A DNA stretch of 64,000 bases from Flagellimonas olearia. GTDB taxonomy: Bacteria > Bacteroidota > Bacteroidia > Flavobacteriales > Flavobacteriaceae. The DNA is taken from positions 124,001-188,000 of the forward strand of contig NZ_WELG01000002.1 in NCBI RefSeq assembly GCF_009184425.1, given 5' to 3'. Numbering within the stretch: position 1 is the stretch's first letter; the number at the start of each line of letters is the position of its first letter. Shown here piece by piece: positions 38,592 to 47,505 of this stretch. Below the pieces are notes generated by a model. That model saw only the letters and a list, made by a program, of their open reading frames with translations. It was not told the DNA's origin and did not search any database. The position numbers and the translations under genes were made by a program.

Positions 38592-39499
38592 TGCAGACCA
38601 AATTCCATAGCAATGGTAAGTTGTTGCTCTCGGGCGAGTACGCCATTTTGGATGGGGCCTTGGGTCTGGCCGTCCCTACACAATATGGCCAATCCCTTGA
38701 AGTATTGACTACCGAAACAGGTCTGCTGGAATGGAACAGTTATAATGAAAAAGGCGAAATCTGGTTTCAGGCGGTATTGGGTTTGGATGGTTTTAAAACC
38801 ATTTCCACTTCGGACGGGAAGATTGCAACAACCTTGACAGCCCTAATTAACGAAGCCAGCACACAGAACCCCGATTTTTTATTGACAAGTAAAGGAGCAC
38901 AAGTGAACACAAAACTTGATTTTCCAAGGTCTTGGGGGCTGGGCACTTCATCAACATTGATCAACAACATGGCACAATGGGCAAAAGTAGATGCCTATAC
39001 ATTGTTGTGGAACGCCTTTGGGGGAAGTGGGTATGATGTTGCCTGTGCGCAACATAATCTACCTATTACTTACCAATTGAAAGATGGCAAACCGGTAGTC
39101 AACGAAGTAGCCTTTGACCCCATCTTTAAGGAGTCCCTTTATTTTGTGCACCTCAACCAAAAGCAAAGCAGCAAAGAGGCCATTGCCAACTATAGGAAAC
39201 AGCAATTCAACAAGGATAATTTGCTGGACAGCATTTCCACGATCACCCAAAAAATGGTCTCGGAAAACGATTTGACCAAATTTGAAGGCCTGATGGAAGA
39301 ACACGAGGCCATCCTATCCCATACGCTCAAAATCCCAACGGTGAAATCACGACTTTTCCCCGATTACCCCCATGCCATTAAAAGTCTGGGAGCTTGGGGC
39401 GGCGATTTTGTATTGGCCGTGGGAAATGAGAACACTTTGGATTATTTTAGGGGTAAAGGGTTCCAAACGATTGTCCCTTTTTCCAAAATGGTATTGTGA
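38591..39499 (+). CDS. GYDIA-family GHMP kinase (mevalonate pathway)
   Basis: A 302-aa small-molecule kinase of the GHMP superfamily. The N-terminus FHSNGKLLLSGEYAILDGALGLAVP is typical of mevalonate/phosphomevalonate kinases, and a Gly/Ser-rich ATP motif follows as WGLGTSSTLI. The family-naming GYDIA motif appears as GSGYDVACAQ. Coupling to HMG-CoA reductase argues for mevalonate or phosphomevalonate phosphorylation. Substrate is inferred; the family is well supported. Confidence 0.9.
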   Translation: MQTKFHSNGKLLLSGEYAILDGALGLAVPTQYGQSLEVLTTETGLLEWNSYNEKGEIWFQAVLGLDGFKTISTSDGKIATTLTALINEASTQNPDFLLTSKGAQVNTKLDFPRSWGLGTSSTLINNMAQWAKVDAYTLLWNAFGGSGYDVACAQHNLPITYQLKDGKPVVNEVAFDPIFKESLYFVHLNQKQSSKEAIANYRKQQFNKDNLLDSISTITQKMVSENDLTKFEGLMEEHEAILSHTLKIPTVKSRLFPDYPHAIKSLGAWGGDFVLAVGNENTLDYFRGKGFQTIVPFSKMVL

Positions 39500-39525
39500 C
39501 CTACCCTTTCCTTAAAGACTCCATC

Positions 39526-40257
39526 ATGAAGAGATTTCATCTATACGCTATTTTCTTTTTAGTCCTATTGGGCTGCACGTCGAAAAAAACTCCCATCCGA
39601 TATGAAAGCGACCAACTTGTGGTAGAGCAACTGACCGAGCATACCTTTCAGCACATTACCTATCTGAACACCCAAGATTTTGGGAAAGTGGCCTGCAACG
39701 GTATGATTGTGGTCAATCAAGGCGAAGCCATCATTTTTGACACCCCTAACACGGATACCGAATCTGAAGAACTCATTCACTGGGTCCAAGAAGAACTGGG
39801 TTGTACAGTAAAAGGAATCGTTACCACCCATTTCCACACCGATTGTCTGGGAGGATTGCAAGCATTTCACATAAGAGATATTCCCTCATATGCCACTGAA
39901 AAAACCATTCAATTGGCCACTGCAAAGGGGCATCCCGTACCTCAAAATGGATTTATAGGCACCAAAGAACTGAATCTTGGGGATAAAAAAGTAATCCTGG
40001 ACTATGTGGGCGAAGGCCATACCAAAGACAACAGTATCGGTTACTTCCCCAGTGAAGAAGTGTTGTTTGGCGGATGTTTGGTAAAATCACTGGGAGCAGG
40101 AAAAGGCAATCTGGAAGATGCCAATACAGCGGCGTGGCCGCAGACCATTCAGAACCTAAAATCCAAATATCCCAAGGCAAGTACCATTATCCCAGGACAT
40201 GGAAAACCCGGCAATGTCGACTTACTTGATTTTACCGCGGCCCTCTTTGTGGATTAA
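39526..40257 (+). CDS. subclass B1 metallo-beta-lactamase, lipoprotein type
   Basis: A 243-aa Zn-dependent beta-lactamase. All six B1 ligands are visible: His102/His104/Asp106 in THFHTDCLGG, His165 in VGEGHTKDNS, Cys184 in FGGCLVKSLG and His225 in IPGHGKPG. The mature region keeps the B1 pattern DANTAAWPQTIQNL. The signal ends FFLVLLGC, a lipobox, so the enzyme is probably membrane-anchored. I use the ATG at 39526 (MKRFHLYAIF); the in-frame start at 39496 overlaps the kinase gene. It is probably an intrinsic chromosomal enzyme, as in other flavobacteria; activity against carbapenems is plausible for B1 but untested. Confidence 0.93.
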   Translation: MKRFHLYAIFFLVLLGCTSKKTPIRYESDQLVVEQLTEHTFQHITYLNTQDFGKVACNGMIVVNQGEAIIFDTPNTDTESEELIHWVQEELGCTVKGIVTTHFHTDCLGGLQAFHIRDIPSYATEKTIQLATAKGHPVPQNGFIGTKELNLGDKKVILDYVGEGHTKDNSIGYFPSEEVLFGGCLVKSLGAGKGNLEDANTAAWPQTIQNLKSKYPKASTIIPGHGKPGNVDLLDFTAALFVD

Positions 40258-40313
40258 ACTTTTGTACTCCCGATACATTTTTACATAAAACCTCCCGTTT
40301 TGGCCATTTCGTG

Positions 40314-40341
40314 AACTCAAACAGGGTATCCGTCAATTGGC
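40314..40341 (+). repeat. 28-bp repeat, copy 1, upstream of AraC regulator
   Basis: The element has AAACAGGG, then GTCAATTGGC ending at 40341. It matches the copy at 47420-47447 at 25 of 28 positions; the three differences are all C/T. It lies 88 bp before the ATG of the AraC-type gene. Non-coding; probable regulator-binding site. Confidence 0.7.
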
Positions 40342-40428
40342 GACCATAAGATTGAAGGTTTTTTCACATCTTGGAATCGAATCCCCATACATAGCTGTTG
40401 CCCATTAATTCTATAAAAAGAAGCCGTT

Positions 40429-41130
40429 ATGTTATTCTGGGAATATACCTTATTGTTGTTTTCGCTGCTGGCCCTCTTGTTGGCCATGACACTCCTTCTG
40501 AAAGAACGGAAAAAAAAGTCCAAAAAGTTGTTCTTCCTATTCTTCTCCTTTGTACTCTACAACATTTTATTGACCCTTTACAGTTGGACCAAATTTAATG
40601 ATGGGCTATTTGTACTTCTGAGTTATGTCCAATTCATCCCTTTGATGTTTTATGCCATTATGATTTATGGTCATTTGAACGGAACCATTGATATTGCAAA
40701 AACCAAAGAAGAAAACTTATTTGCCAATCCAAGGAACAAATATGAAAAAACAGGCCTCTCCGAAACCTTTTCCTTGGAATTGAAACAGAAACTGGAGGAG
40801 ATGATGGTCACCAAAAAACCCTATCTAAACCACGAACTAAGGTTGGATGACATTGCAGATTTACTTGATGTTTCCAGGCATCATGCCTCACAAGTCATCA
40901 ACGCACATTTTAATATGGGGTTTTATGATTACATCAACGCCCACAGAATAGAAGAAGCAAAAAACAAGCTGTGTTCCTCTGGTTTTGAAACCTCTTCCCA
41001 ATCCATCTCCGACATTGCCTACCTATGCGGTTTCAACAATAGGGTATCGTTCTACAAAGCCTTTAAAAAGTTTACCCACACCACCCCTACCGAATTTTTG
41101 GATGAAATGGTAATGAATGCCCATGGATGA
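40429..41130 (+). CDS. membrane-anchored AraC-family transcriptional regulator
   Basis: A 233-aa protein with two to three N-terminal membrane helices (about residues 2-24, 36-52 and 61-80) followed by a linker and a C-terminal AraC-type HTH domain (LRLDDIADLLDVSRHHASQVINAHFNMGFYDYINAHRIEEAK and ISDIAYLCGFNNRVSFYKAFKKFTHTTPTEF). An in-frame stop lies 15 bp upstream, so the start at 40429 is secure and the short membrane part is real; related Bacteroidota proteins often have a longer seven-helix sensor. It stands 275 bp before the SusC gene and may control that operon. A 28-bp repeat before it recurs before the gene at 47506. Confidence 0.9.
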   Translation: MLFWEYTLLLFSLLALLLAMTLLLKERKKKSKKLFFLFFSFVLYNILLTLYSWTKFNDGLFVLLSYVQFIPLMFYAIMIYGHLNGTIDIAKTKEENLFANPRNKYEKTGLSETFSLELKQKLEEMMVTKKPYLNHELRLDDIADLLDVSRHHASQVINAHFNMGFYDYINAHRIEEAKNKLCSSGFETSSQSISDIAYLCGFNNRVSFYKAFKKFTHTTPTEFLDEMVMNAHG

Positions 41131-41405
41131 TACCCCTGTCCCATTTCCAATGCGCTTTCTTAATCTGGCATCTGTTAATGTTAATCTCCTTCGGCGACTT
41201 AGTAAAGGTTCTTAAACCTTAACAAGCCCCCTGTTTTCTTTCATTTTTTTTGCTCGGCAATCTTCAGGGCGGGAGTACCAAAAACCTTCCCATACAACAA
41301 CAGGTTTTGTTCTTACAAGTGTGCTGAATTAGCTTGATTTAAGATGATGTTCTATCTCCTGCTTTGATGGATTGCACTAACTAACTATTAACTAAAAATT
41401 CTTTA
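41131..41405 (+). promoter_or_regulatory. intergenic leader of the susCD operon with weak promoter match
   Basis: This 275-bp gene-free stretch precedes susC. It holds a small inverted repeat AAGGTT/AACCTT near 41206, and TTTG at 41306-41309 followed 20 bp later by TAGCTTGA (41330-41337), a partial match to TTTG-N19-TAnnTTTG. It does not contain the 28-bp repeat seen at 40314 and 47420. No ORF or RNA gene is recognised. Confidence 0.3.
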
Positions 41406-44400
41406 ATGAGAGCAAAAAAATGGATGATGCTAGTGCTGTTCATATGTACTTGTACCATAGCACTTGCACAGGAAAAAACGGTTACCGGAACGGTTACCGA
41501 CCAAAATGGATTGCCCCTGCCCGGCGATAATATTGTTGTTTCGGGAACCAATACCGGTACCCAAACCGACTTTGATGGAAACTATGCCATCAATGCCAGC
41601 CAAGGTAAAACCTTATTGTTCACTTATTTGGGGCAGCAGGATGTTCGTATGTCCATTGGAACCCGCAATGTCATCAATGTACAGATGCAGGAAGATGCCC
41701 AAGCTTTGGAAGAGGTTGTGGTGGTTGGTGCCTTTGGCATAAAAAAACAAGCACGTTCCTTGGGATCTGCTGCAACCAAAGTCACCGCTGAGCAACTTAC
41801 GGAAGTTTCAACCCTTAACCCCTTAGAAACTCTTTCGGGTGCCATCCCAGGTGTTGACATCTCCGCCCCTGCACAACCCGGAGCATCAACAAAAGTCATT
41901 TCCCGTGGCTTTGGATCTATTACTGGCAGCAATACACCCTTATATATAATCAACGGCTCACCTGTTTTGGACCGTTCCAATGGTTCCATTGACACATCAA
42001 GTTCATTTGATGTTGGGTCGGGAGTAGTCGATTTGGACCCAAACAATATAGAGAGTATCAACTTCCTAAAAGGAGCAGCAGCAACGGCACTCTATGGTTC
42101 CAGAGCTGCTAACGGAGCCATAATAATAACCACCAAAACCGGTAAGGGAAAAATCAGGGTCGATTTTACTTCTTCCATAGATTATAACGAAGTAGGAAAG
42201 CTGGTGGACAAACAGCAAAAATTTGGAACAGGATGGTCAGGTCTATCTTATTCCAACGTTTCTGGGGAAGGTCCTTTGGCCGCCAGTAATGAAAATGGCT
42301 CGTGGGGAGCTCCCTTTGATGGGGAGGTCAGGGCTTGGAGCCGCATCGTGGATAATACCCAATTAATTAAACCATATGTTCCACTTGAAAATAATGTTAG
42401 GGAGTTCTTTGACATAGGGCAAACCTACACCAATTCCTTGACCATCAGTGGTAGCAATGAAAATTCACATGTAGCCCTCACCTATTCCAGAGTAGATTCT
42501 GATGGAGTATTCCCTACTGATTCAGATTCTTTTATCAAAGATAACTTTGGGCTCAACGCGGGCATCTCTTCAGGACGTCTTGCGCTTAAGGCAAGTGCCA
42601 ACTATGCTTTTAAGGATCAGTGGGCCATACCTTCAGGTCAAGGGGATGATGCTTCTTTTGGAAAATCATTGGTTCAAGAAATACTTCAGATGCCCAATGA
42701 TATCAGTATTGTAGATATGGAAGACCAATCCAATATTTTCAATACTCCCAGTTACTTCTATACCCCATATGCTGCCAATCCCTATGTTACTTTGGAAAGC
42801 AATAAGGTACACTCTCTAAAAAATCGATTCTTTGGCAACATTAATCTTAATTATGCCATAACAGATAATCTTAATGTTATTTGGCAAATTGGTGGGGATG
42901 TGGACAATGAATATATCAAACGAACCGGAGCCATTATTGAATATATAGAAGGTTCTCCACAAGATTTGGCTGGCGCGAACGGTGTAGTTGGAGCAGTTGG
43001 CGAGTATAAATATACCAACACCGAATTGGATACCTACTTGAACCTAAACTACAATAAGGATTTTACAGATGACCTTAATCTAAATGTTCTTGGCGGTTTC
43101 AACTACAACCAAAGAGCTGGTAATTCACTATCTGTTGTCGTGACCGATTTGGACCTGCCCAATTTTTACGAACTCAGTAATTCTGCCTCCACACCATCCC
43201 TTGGGCAAAGTGATTATCTCAGAAGGGTGTTGGGCATCTATGCAAGTGCAGAATTAGGGTATATGAACCGTTTTTTCTTGACCCTTACCACAAGAAATGA
43301 TTTTTCCTCGACCCTTCCTATTGAAAATAATTCGTATTTCTATCCTTCAGCTTCTTTGGCTGCCGTGGTAGTGGATGGAAGCTCAACCTTTGTGAAATTA
43401 CGGGGGGCTTATGCACGTATTGGTAACGATACCGGTTTATATCAAGTATATTCCACAGCAGGCCAAGCAGCAAATGCAGGATATTTTGGTTCCATCCAAT
43501 ACCCTTTTGCAGGTCTGAACAGTTATGAGGTTTTTGGACGAATTGAAAATCAAAACCTGAAACCTGAAGTCACCGATGAGATTGAGCTTGGGATTGAAAC
43601 CCAATTCTTTAACAATCGTCTGGGTCTGGATGTTGCTGTATATAATCGGGACACCAAAGACTTGATCGTAGATTTAAATGTTCCACGCTCTACAGGGTAT
43701 TCCCAGATTACTGGCAACTTTGTTGATTTGCGCAACCGGGGTATTGAATTGGCCTTTTCAGCAAAACCTATCCAGACACAAGATTTCACTTGGGACTTAA
43801 CCTACACTTTTTCCAAAAACGAAAGTGAGGTAACCAATGTTGTGGGTGACGAAGATAGTGAGGAAGGCTCAAAAATTTCCATCTACTCAGCATACAACAT
43901 CAACTTTTATGCTGAGAAAGGAAAACCCCTGGGTGTATTTTATGGTCCTAAACCCGACACTACTGATGATGGACAAATCATCGCCGACCCCAATACGGGA
44001 TATTATACCTATAGCGGTGAAGAGCAATATTTGGGAACTTCCCAGCGTGATTTCGTTATGGGGCTACAAAATGCCTTTGAATTTAAAGGATTTCGCCTTT
44101 CCTCCAATTGGGACTGGAAAAAAGGAGGTAAAATGTACTCCTACACCAAAAGGCTCAGCTATTTTGTAGGGAATGCCCAGGAAACCACCTATAACGACAG
44201 AAAGCCCTTTATTATTCCAAATTCCGTAGTGCCCGTAACAGATGACGAAGGAAACGTAACTGGTTATGAGGAGAATACTACCTATGTTGACTATGAAAAC
44301 GTAACCGCTTTTTATAGCGCAAGCCAAAACCAAGCTATTGAAGGAGAACACATTATTGACAAATCCTTTATACGACTGCGTTCTGTAGCCCTAACCTACA

Positions 44401-44612
44401 GCTTCCCTCAAAAGTTCATTCAGTCAGTAGGCCTTTCAGGTATGTCACTTTCATTCTATGGCAAAAACCTTTTTTTATGGACACCAAGTGAAAATACCTA
44501 TGTAGACCCTGAAACCACTTCATATGGAAGGGGCATACGAAGTGAGTTTGGTGAATTTGCCACTAACCCAGCACAGCGCTCCTACGGAGCTAGCGTAAAA
44601 TTCTCATTTTAA
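41406..44612 (+). CDS. susC: SusC/RagA family TonB-linked outer-membrane receptor
   Basis: A 1068-aa outer-membrane importer. Signal peptide to about residue 22 (IALAQ), then a carboxypeptidase-regulatory-like N-terminal domain (TGTVTDQNGLPLPGDNIVVSGT), the SusC signature LEEVVVVGAFG, the plug domain (GVDISAPAQPGASTKVISRGFGSI, GAAATALYGSRAANGAIIITTKTG) and a 22-strand barrel ending with aromatic KFSF. It works with the SusD lipoprotein 10 bp downstream to capture and import a glycan, peptide or other polymer; the substrate cannot be told, since no glycoside hydrolase lies in the operon. Nearest candidate regulator is the AraC gene upstream. Confidence 0.96.
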   Translation: MRAKKWMMLVLFICTCTIALAQEKTVTGTVTDQNGLPLPGDNIVVSGTNTGTQTDFDGNYAINASQGKTLLFTYLGQQDVRMSIGTRNVINVQMQEDAQALEEVVVVGAFGIKKQARSLGSAATKVTAEQLTEVSTLNPLETLSGAIPGVDISAPAQPGASTKVISRGFGSITGSNTPLYIINGSPVLDRSNGSIDTSSSFDVGSGVVDLDPNNIESINFLKGAAATALYGSRAANGAIIITTKTGKGKIRVDFTSSIDYNEVGKLVDKQQKFGTGWSGLSYSNVSGEGPLAASNENGSWGAPFDGEVRAWSRIVDNTQLIKPYVPLENNVREFFDIGQTYTNSLTISGSNENSHVALTYSRVDSDGVFPTDSDSFIKDNFGLNAGISSGRLALKASANYAFKDQWAIPSGQGDDASFGKSLVQEILQMPNDISIVDMEDQSNIFNTPSYFYTPYAANPYVTLESNKVHSLKNRFFGNINLNYAITDNLNVIWQIGGDVDNEYIKRTGAIIEYIEGSPQDLAGANGVVGAVGEYKYTNTELDTYLNLNYNKDFTDDLNLNVLGGFNYNQRAGNSLSVVVTDLDLPNFYELSNSASTPSLGQSDYLRRVLGIYASAELGYMNRFFLTLTTRNDFSSTLPIENNSYFYPSASLAAVVVDGSSTFVKLRGAYARIGNDTGLYQVYSTAGQAANAGYFGSIQYPFAGLNSYEVFGRIENQNLKPEVTDEIELGIETQFFNNRLGLDVAVYNRDTKDLIVDLNVPRSTGYSQITGNFVDLRNRGIELAFSAKPIQTQDFTWDLTYTFSKNESEVTNVVGDEDSEEGSKISIYSAYNINFYAEKGKPLGVFYGPKPDTTDDGQIIADPNTGYYTYSGEEQYLGTSQRDFVMGLQNAFEFKGFRLSSNWDWKKGGKMYSYTKRLSYFVGNAQETTYNDRKPFIIPNSVVPVTDDEGNVTGYEENTTYVDYENVTAFYSASQNQAIEGEHIIDKSFIRLRSVALTYSFPQKFIQSVGLSGMSLSFYGKNLFLWTPSENTYVDPETTSYGRGIRSEFGEFATNPAQRSYGASVKFSF

Positions 44613-44622
44613 AAATAAAACA

Positions 44623-46065
44623 ATGAAAAAGACATTCATTCTATACTGCCTATATATCATTGCAGGAACCGGTTTGGTTTCTTGTGATCATGAGTTGGAC
44701 ATCAATACGGACCCAGACCTCCTCACACCTGAACAAATCCCGATGTCTGCAGAACTACCTGCGGCACAAACAGGAATAGCAGCGGCGGCAGGAACCTATT
44801 TTGCGATACCCGGTGGATTCTGGAGTCAGTTTTGGACCCAAAGTGCCGTGGCCAACCAATATCGTACTATAGACAGCTACGCGATAGCCAACTCCCATGC
44901 ATTTATCAATGACGGTTGGTCCCAATTATATGATGCTTTGACCGATATCCGAAACATTAAGGCCAATGCAGAAACTGAAGGAAATTGGAATTACTATTTG
45001 ATTGCCTCAACGCTTGAAGCTTATGCATTTCAAATCTTGGTGGATTTCTATGGCTCGGTTCCTTATACAGAGTCCAACAACACGGCTATATTGACCCCAA
45101 CTTTTGAAAGTGCAGAAACCGTTTATAATTTGATGGTTTCCGATCTTCAAGAAGCACTGTCCAAAAATCTTTCCAACTCTCCTTTGGATAATGTCCCTGG
45201 TGAAACAGATCTGTTGTTTGCCGGTGATATGGACAAATGGACACAGTTTGCCAATACCTTACTGCTTCGGTTATACCTAAGGCAATCCAATGCGAGACCA
45301 TCTGTTGCCTCTGCAGGGGTTACCGCCCTTATGAACTCAGGGGCCAGTTTCTTGGATGAGTCCGCCGCGATAACCCAATTTGTGGATGAGGCCAGCCGAA
45401 GTAACCCCTTGTACGAAAATGAGAAAAGACAACTCAATGTGGGTACCAACCTAAGGGCAAGTCATACTATGGGAACTTTTTTGGACACCAACTCCGATCC
45501 CAGGCTTGCTTCCTTTTATGATGGCACTACTTTTCAATTGCAAGGCGACTTTGACGATGGTTCCAGTAGCACATCCGTTGTCCTCTTGAACGCAACAGAT
45601 CCTTTTTATTTTATATCCGCAGCAGAGAGCAAATTTCTTCAAGCTGAGGCCCGTGTACGCTATATGAATGGTAACGGCGCACAAGCACTGTATGAAGATG
45701 GTGTCATAGCTGCTTTTGCCCAATTTGGGTTGGATGGCACACCGTTTGTCAATGCGGCATACGCCTATCCCAATGGTACCAGTGAAGAAAACATACAGGC
45801 TATTATTACCCAAAAATGGGTATCCTTCTATCCTGGAAATGGCTATGAAAGCTTTATTGAACAGAACCGGACAGGTTATCCGGTCATTAGTAGTGTAGCG
45901 GGTGACGATCCAGCCTATGTACCCGGGGAACTCACCTATGCCGTAGAAGCCAACACTAATGGATTGTTTCCAAGAAGATTCCTATTTCCTCTGGATGAGG
46001 CCCAGCGAAATCCCAATACCCCGTCACAAATTGCCTTGACGGAGAAAGTTTGGTATGCTAACTAA
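44623..46065 (+). CDS. susD: SusD/RagB family nutrient-binding outer-membrane lipoprotein
   Basis: A 480-aa surface lipoprotein (signal ending GTGLVSC, then DHELDINTDPDLLTPEQIP). The mature protein is helical, with the TPR-like SusD fold, closest in style to the SusD-like_2 subfamily (GGFWSQFWTQSAVANQYRTID; RRFLFPLDEAQRNPN near the C-terminus). It forms the lid over SusC and binds substrate. It is 10 bp after susC and 12 bp before a lipoprotein with an Ig-like domain. Confidence 0.93.
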   Translation: MKKTFILYCLYIIAGTGLVSCDHELDINTDPDLLTPEQIPMSAELPAAQTGIAAAAGTYFAIPGGFWSQFWTQSAVANQYRTIDSYAIANSHAFINDGWSQLYDALTDIRNIKANAETEGNWNYYLIASTLEAYAFQILVDFYGSVPYTESNNTAILTPTFESAETVYNLMVSDLQEALSKNLSNSPLDNVPGETDLLFAGDMDKWTQFANTLLLRLYLRQSNARPSVASAGVTALMNSGASFLDESAAITQFVDEASRSNPLYENEKRQLNVGTNLRASHTMGTFLDTNSDPRLASFYDGTTFQLQGDFDDGSSSTSVVLLNATDPFYFISAAESKFLQAEARVRYMNGNGAQALYEDGVIAAFAQFGLDGTPFVNAAYAYPNGTSEENIQAIITQKWVSFYPGNGYESFIEQNRTGYPVISSVAGDDPAYVPGELTYAVEANTNGLFPRRFLFPLDEAQRNPNTPSQIALTEKVWYAN

Positions 46066-46077
46066 AAATAAGACACA

Positions 46078-46815
46078 ATGAAAAATACACTCATACTATT
46101 TACTATACTGGCAGGAATTATTACCTCCTGCACTAAAGATGAAACTGCAGATGTTTCAAGACTTACCAGTTTCCCCGTAATCACGCTTAACGGTAATGCC
46201 GAAATCTTGGCCCCTTTCGGGTCAGAATATGTAGATCCAGGTGCTTCTGCCTTTGCGGGGGATGTATCCGTAACCACCATGACTAGTTTTGGAAGTGGCA
46301 CTTACCAAGGCGCGGCAGGCGTGGACACATCGGTACCGGACAACTATATGGTCACCTATTCCGCTGAAAATAGCGATGGCTTTGATGGCACCGCCATCCG
46401 AAACGTTTGGGTAGCCAATACCGGAGATTTGGTCAACAGCATAGAGGGGCTTTATTTGGCAGATGTGCAAAGAGCACCTGATTTTACACCATCGGCACAG
46501 TATAGCGGGCTAACCTATGTGCTTATCTGGAAAACAGGGGATAACACCTATGAAATTTCCCATGCGGTTGGAGGTTATTATGACTTTGGTCGTGGCTATG
46601 GCCCAAATTATGCAGCACGAGGTTCCATAATTACCGTAAATGATATTCCCTCCAATGACTTTACCATAACCCAAGCAATTTTTCCTGGTTTTGGCAACGT
46701 TGCCGATATTACCGAGTTTACCGTTAACCCCATAGGACGGACCATCGCCTTTACCGGAACAGCAAACTTTGGCAATGGAGTCTTCCATGTACAATTAAAA
46801 CAAGTTCAATTTTGA
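46078..46815 (+). CDS. SusCD-associated lipoprotein with Ig-like domain (DUF5011/5012-like)
   Basis: A 245-aa lipoprotein: signal ending AGIITSC, then an Ig-like/cadherin-like repeat (FPVITLNGNAEILAPFGSEYVDPGASA...) of the DUF5011/5012 type, followed by a beta-rich C-terminal domain (SIEGLYLADVQR to FGNGVFHVQLKQVQF). Comparable genes follow SusCD pairs in Bacteroidota and encode surface glycan- or ligand-binding proteins. It is 12 bp after susD, in the operon. Substrate unknown. Confidence 0.8.
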   Translation: MKNTLILFTILAGIITSCTKDETADVSRLTSFPVITLNGNAEILAPFGSEYVDPGASAFAGDVSVTTMTSFGSGTYQGAAGVDTSVPDNYMVTYSAENSDGFDGTAIRNVWVANTGDLVNSIEGLYLADVQRAPDFTPSAQYSGLTYVLIWKTGDNTYEISHAVGGYYDFGRGYGPNYAARGSIITVNDIPSNDFTITQAIFPGFGNVADITEFTVNPIGRTIAFTGTANFGNGVFHVQLKQVQF

Positions 46816-46826
46816 TATCCCTTACC

Positions 46827-47330
46827 ATGAAAATCATTCTGAAAAATACAATTCTAAAAGCGGTACTGCTCACTACAATATTGGTGTCGGCCTTGTCCTG
46901 TGATAAACATGAAGCTCTGGAAGTGGATCAAACTGCCTTGAAAGATTTAAGCGGTGATTGGTACGTCCGTCTTTTTATCAATAATGAAGAAGCACTGGAG
47001 TATAGTTTAATCACGACCACAAACAGTGCAGATGTAAACTCCCTTTGGATTGATGACCATCATCATATTTGGGATTTTAAGGTTGTATGTCCTGCAGATG
47101 GTGAAAATTTAAGTTTCTCAGGAGCCAATTTGCCCAGTAACGTAGATGGCTATGAAGTGGACATCAACATCACCAATGGCTTGATTATTAAGGAAGGTAC
47201 CATTGCCCCCGGAGGAAGCGTTGTTGATAGCATTTACTTTGAAGCTGAATTTTCCGACGATTTGAATCCTGGGACAATTTATCAGTTGGCAGGCTACAGA
47301 CGAACGGGTCTAGCGGCAGATGAACACTAA
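46827..47330 (+). CDS. SusCD-associated small lipoprotein (lipocalin-like, possibly lipid-binding)
   Basis: About 167 aa from the ATG at 46827. Signal ends LVSALSC followed by DKHEALEVDQTALKDLSGDWYVRLFIN, which resembles the start of a lipocalin-like or small calycin domain; the rest is beta-rich (VVCPADGENLSFSG, YQLAGYRRTG). The gene is the last of the SusCD operon and is followed by a terminator at 47363. Similar proteins next to DUF5012-type genes are annotated as lipid-binding in related genomes; that function is not established from sequence alone. Confidence 0.75.
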   Translation: MKIILKNTILKAVLLTTILVSALSCDKHEALEVDQTALKDLSGDWYVRLFINNEEALEYSLITTTNSADVNSLWIDDHHHIWDFKVVCPADGENLSFSGANLPSNVDGYEVDINITNGLIIKEGTIAPGGSVVDSIYFEAEFSDDLNPGTIYQLAGYRRTGLAADEH

Positions 47331-47362
47331 CCAAGCTCCCTTTTTTTGATTTCAAGAAACCT

Positions 47363-47390
47363 AGCTGCCCATAATGGGCAGCTTTTTTTA
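47363..47390 (+). terminator. rho-independent terminator after the susCD operon
   Basis: A 9-bp perfect stem AGCTGCCCA / TGGGCAGCT with TAA loop, followed by TTTTTTTA, 33 bp after the last gene of the operon. Confidence 0.9.
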
Positions 47391-47419
47391 TTTCATTACA
47401 TTCAATACACTTATCCATA

Positions 47420-47447
47420 AACCCAAACAGGGCATTCGTCAATTGGC
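47420..47447 (+). repeat. 28-bp repeat, copy 2, upstream of secreted unknown
   Basis: Second copy of the element at 40314-40341 (25 of 28 identical), with AAACAGGG and GTCAATTGGC ending at 47447. It lies 58 bp before the ATG at 47506 and just after the susCD terminator, so it belongs to the promoter region of the next gene. Confidence 0.7.
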
Positions 47448-47505
47448 ACACCTAAAGCATGGAACTTTGTGCTAGGTTTAAATCAATAAACCAAAACCCA
47501 ATACC

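Noticed and set aside
47440-47460. Second GG-N10-GC match (TTGGCACACCTAAAGC) before the gene at 47506
   Set aside because: The -24 half is good, but the -12 half is poor and the site lies at the edge of the 28-bp repeat, whose other copy lacks the GC element. More likely chance.
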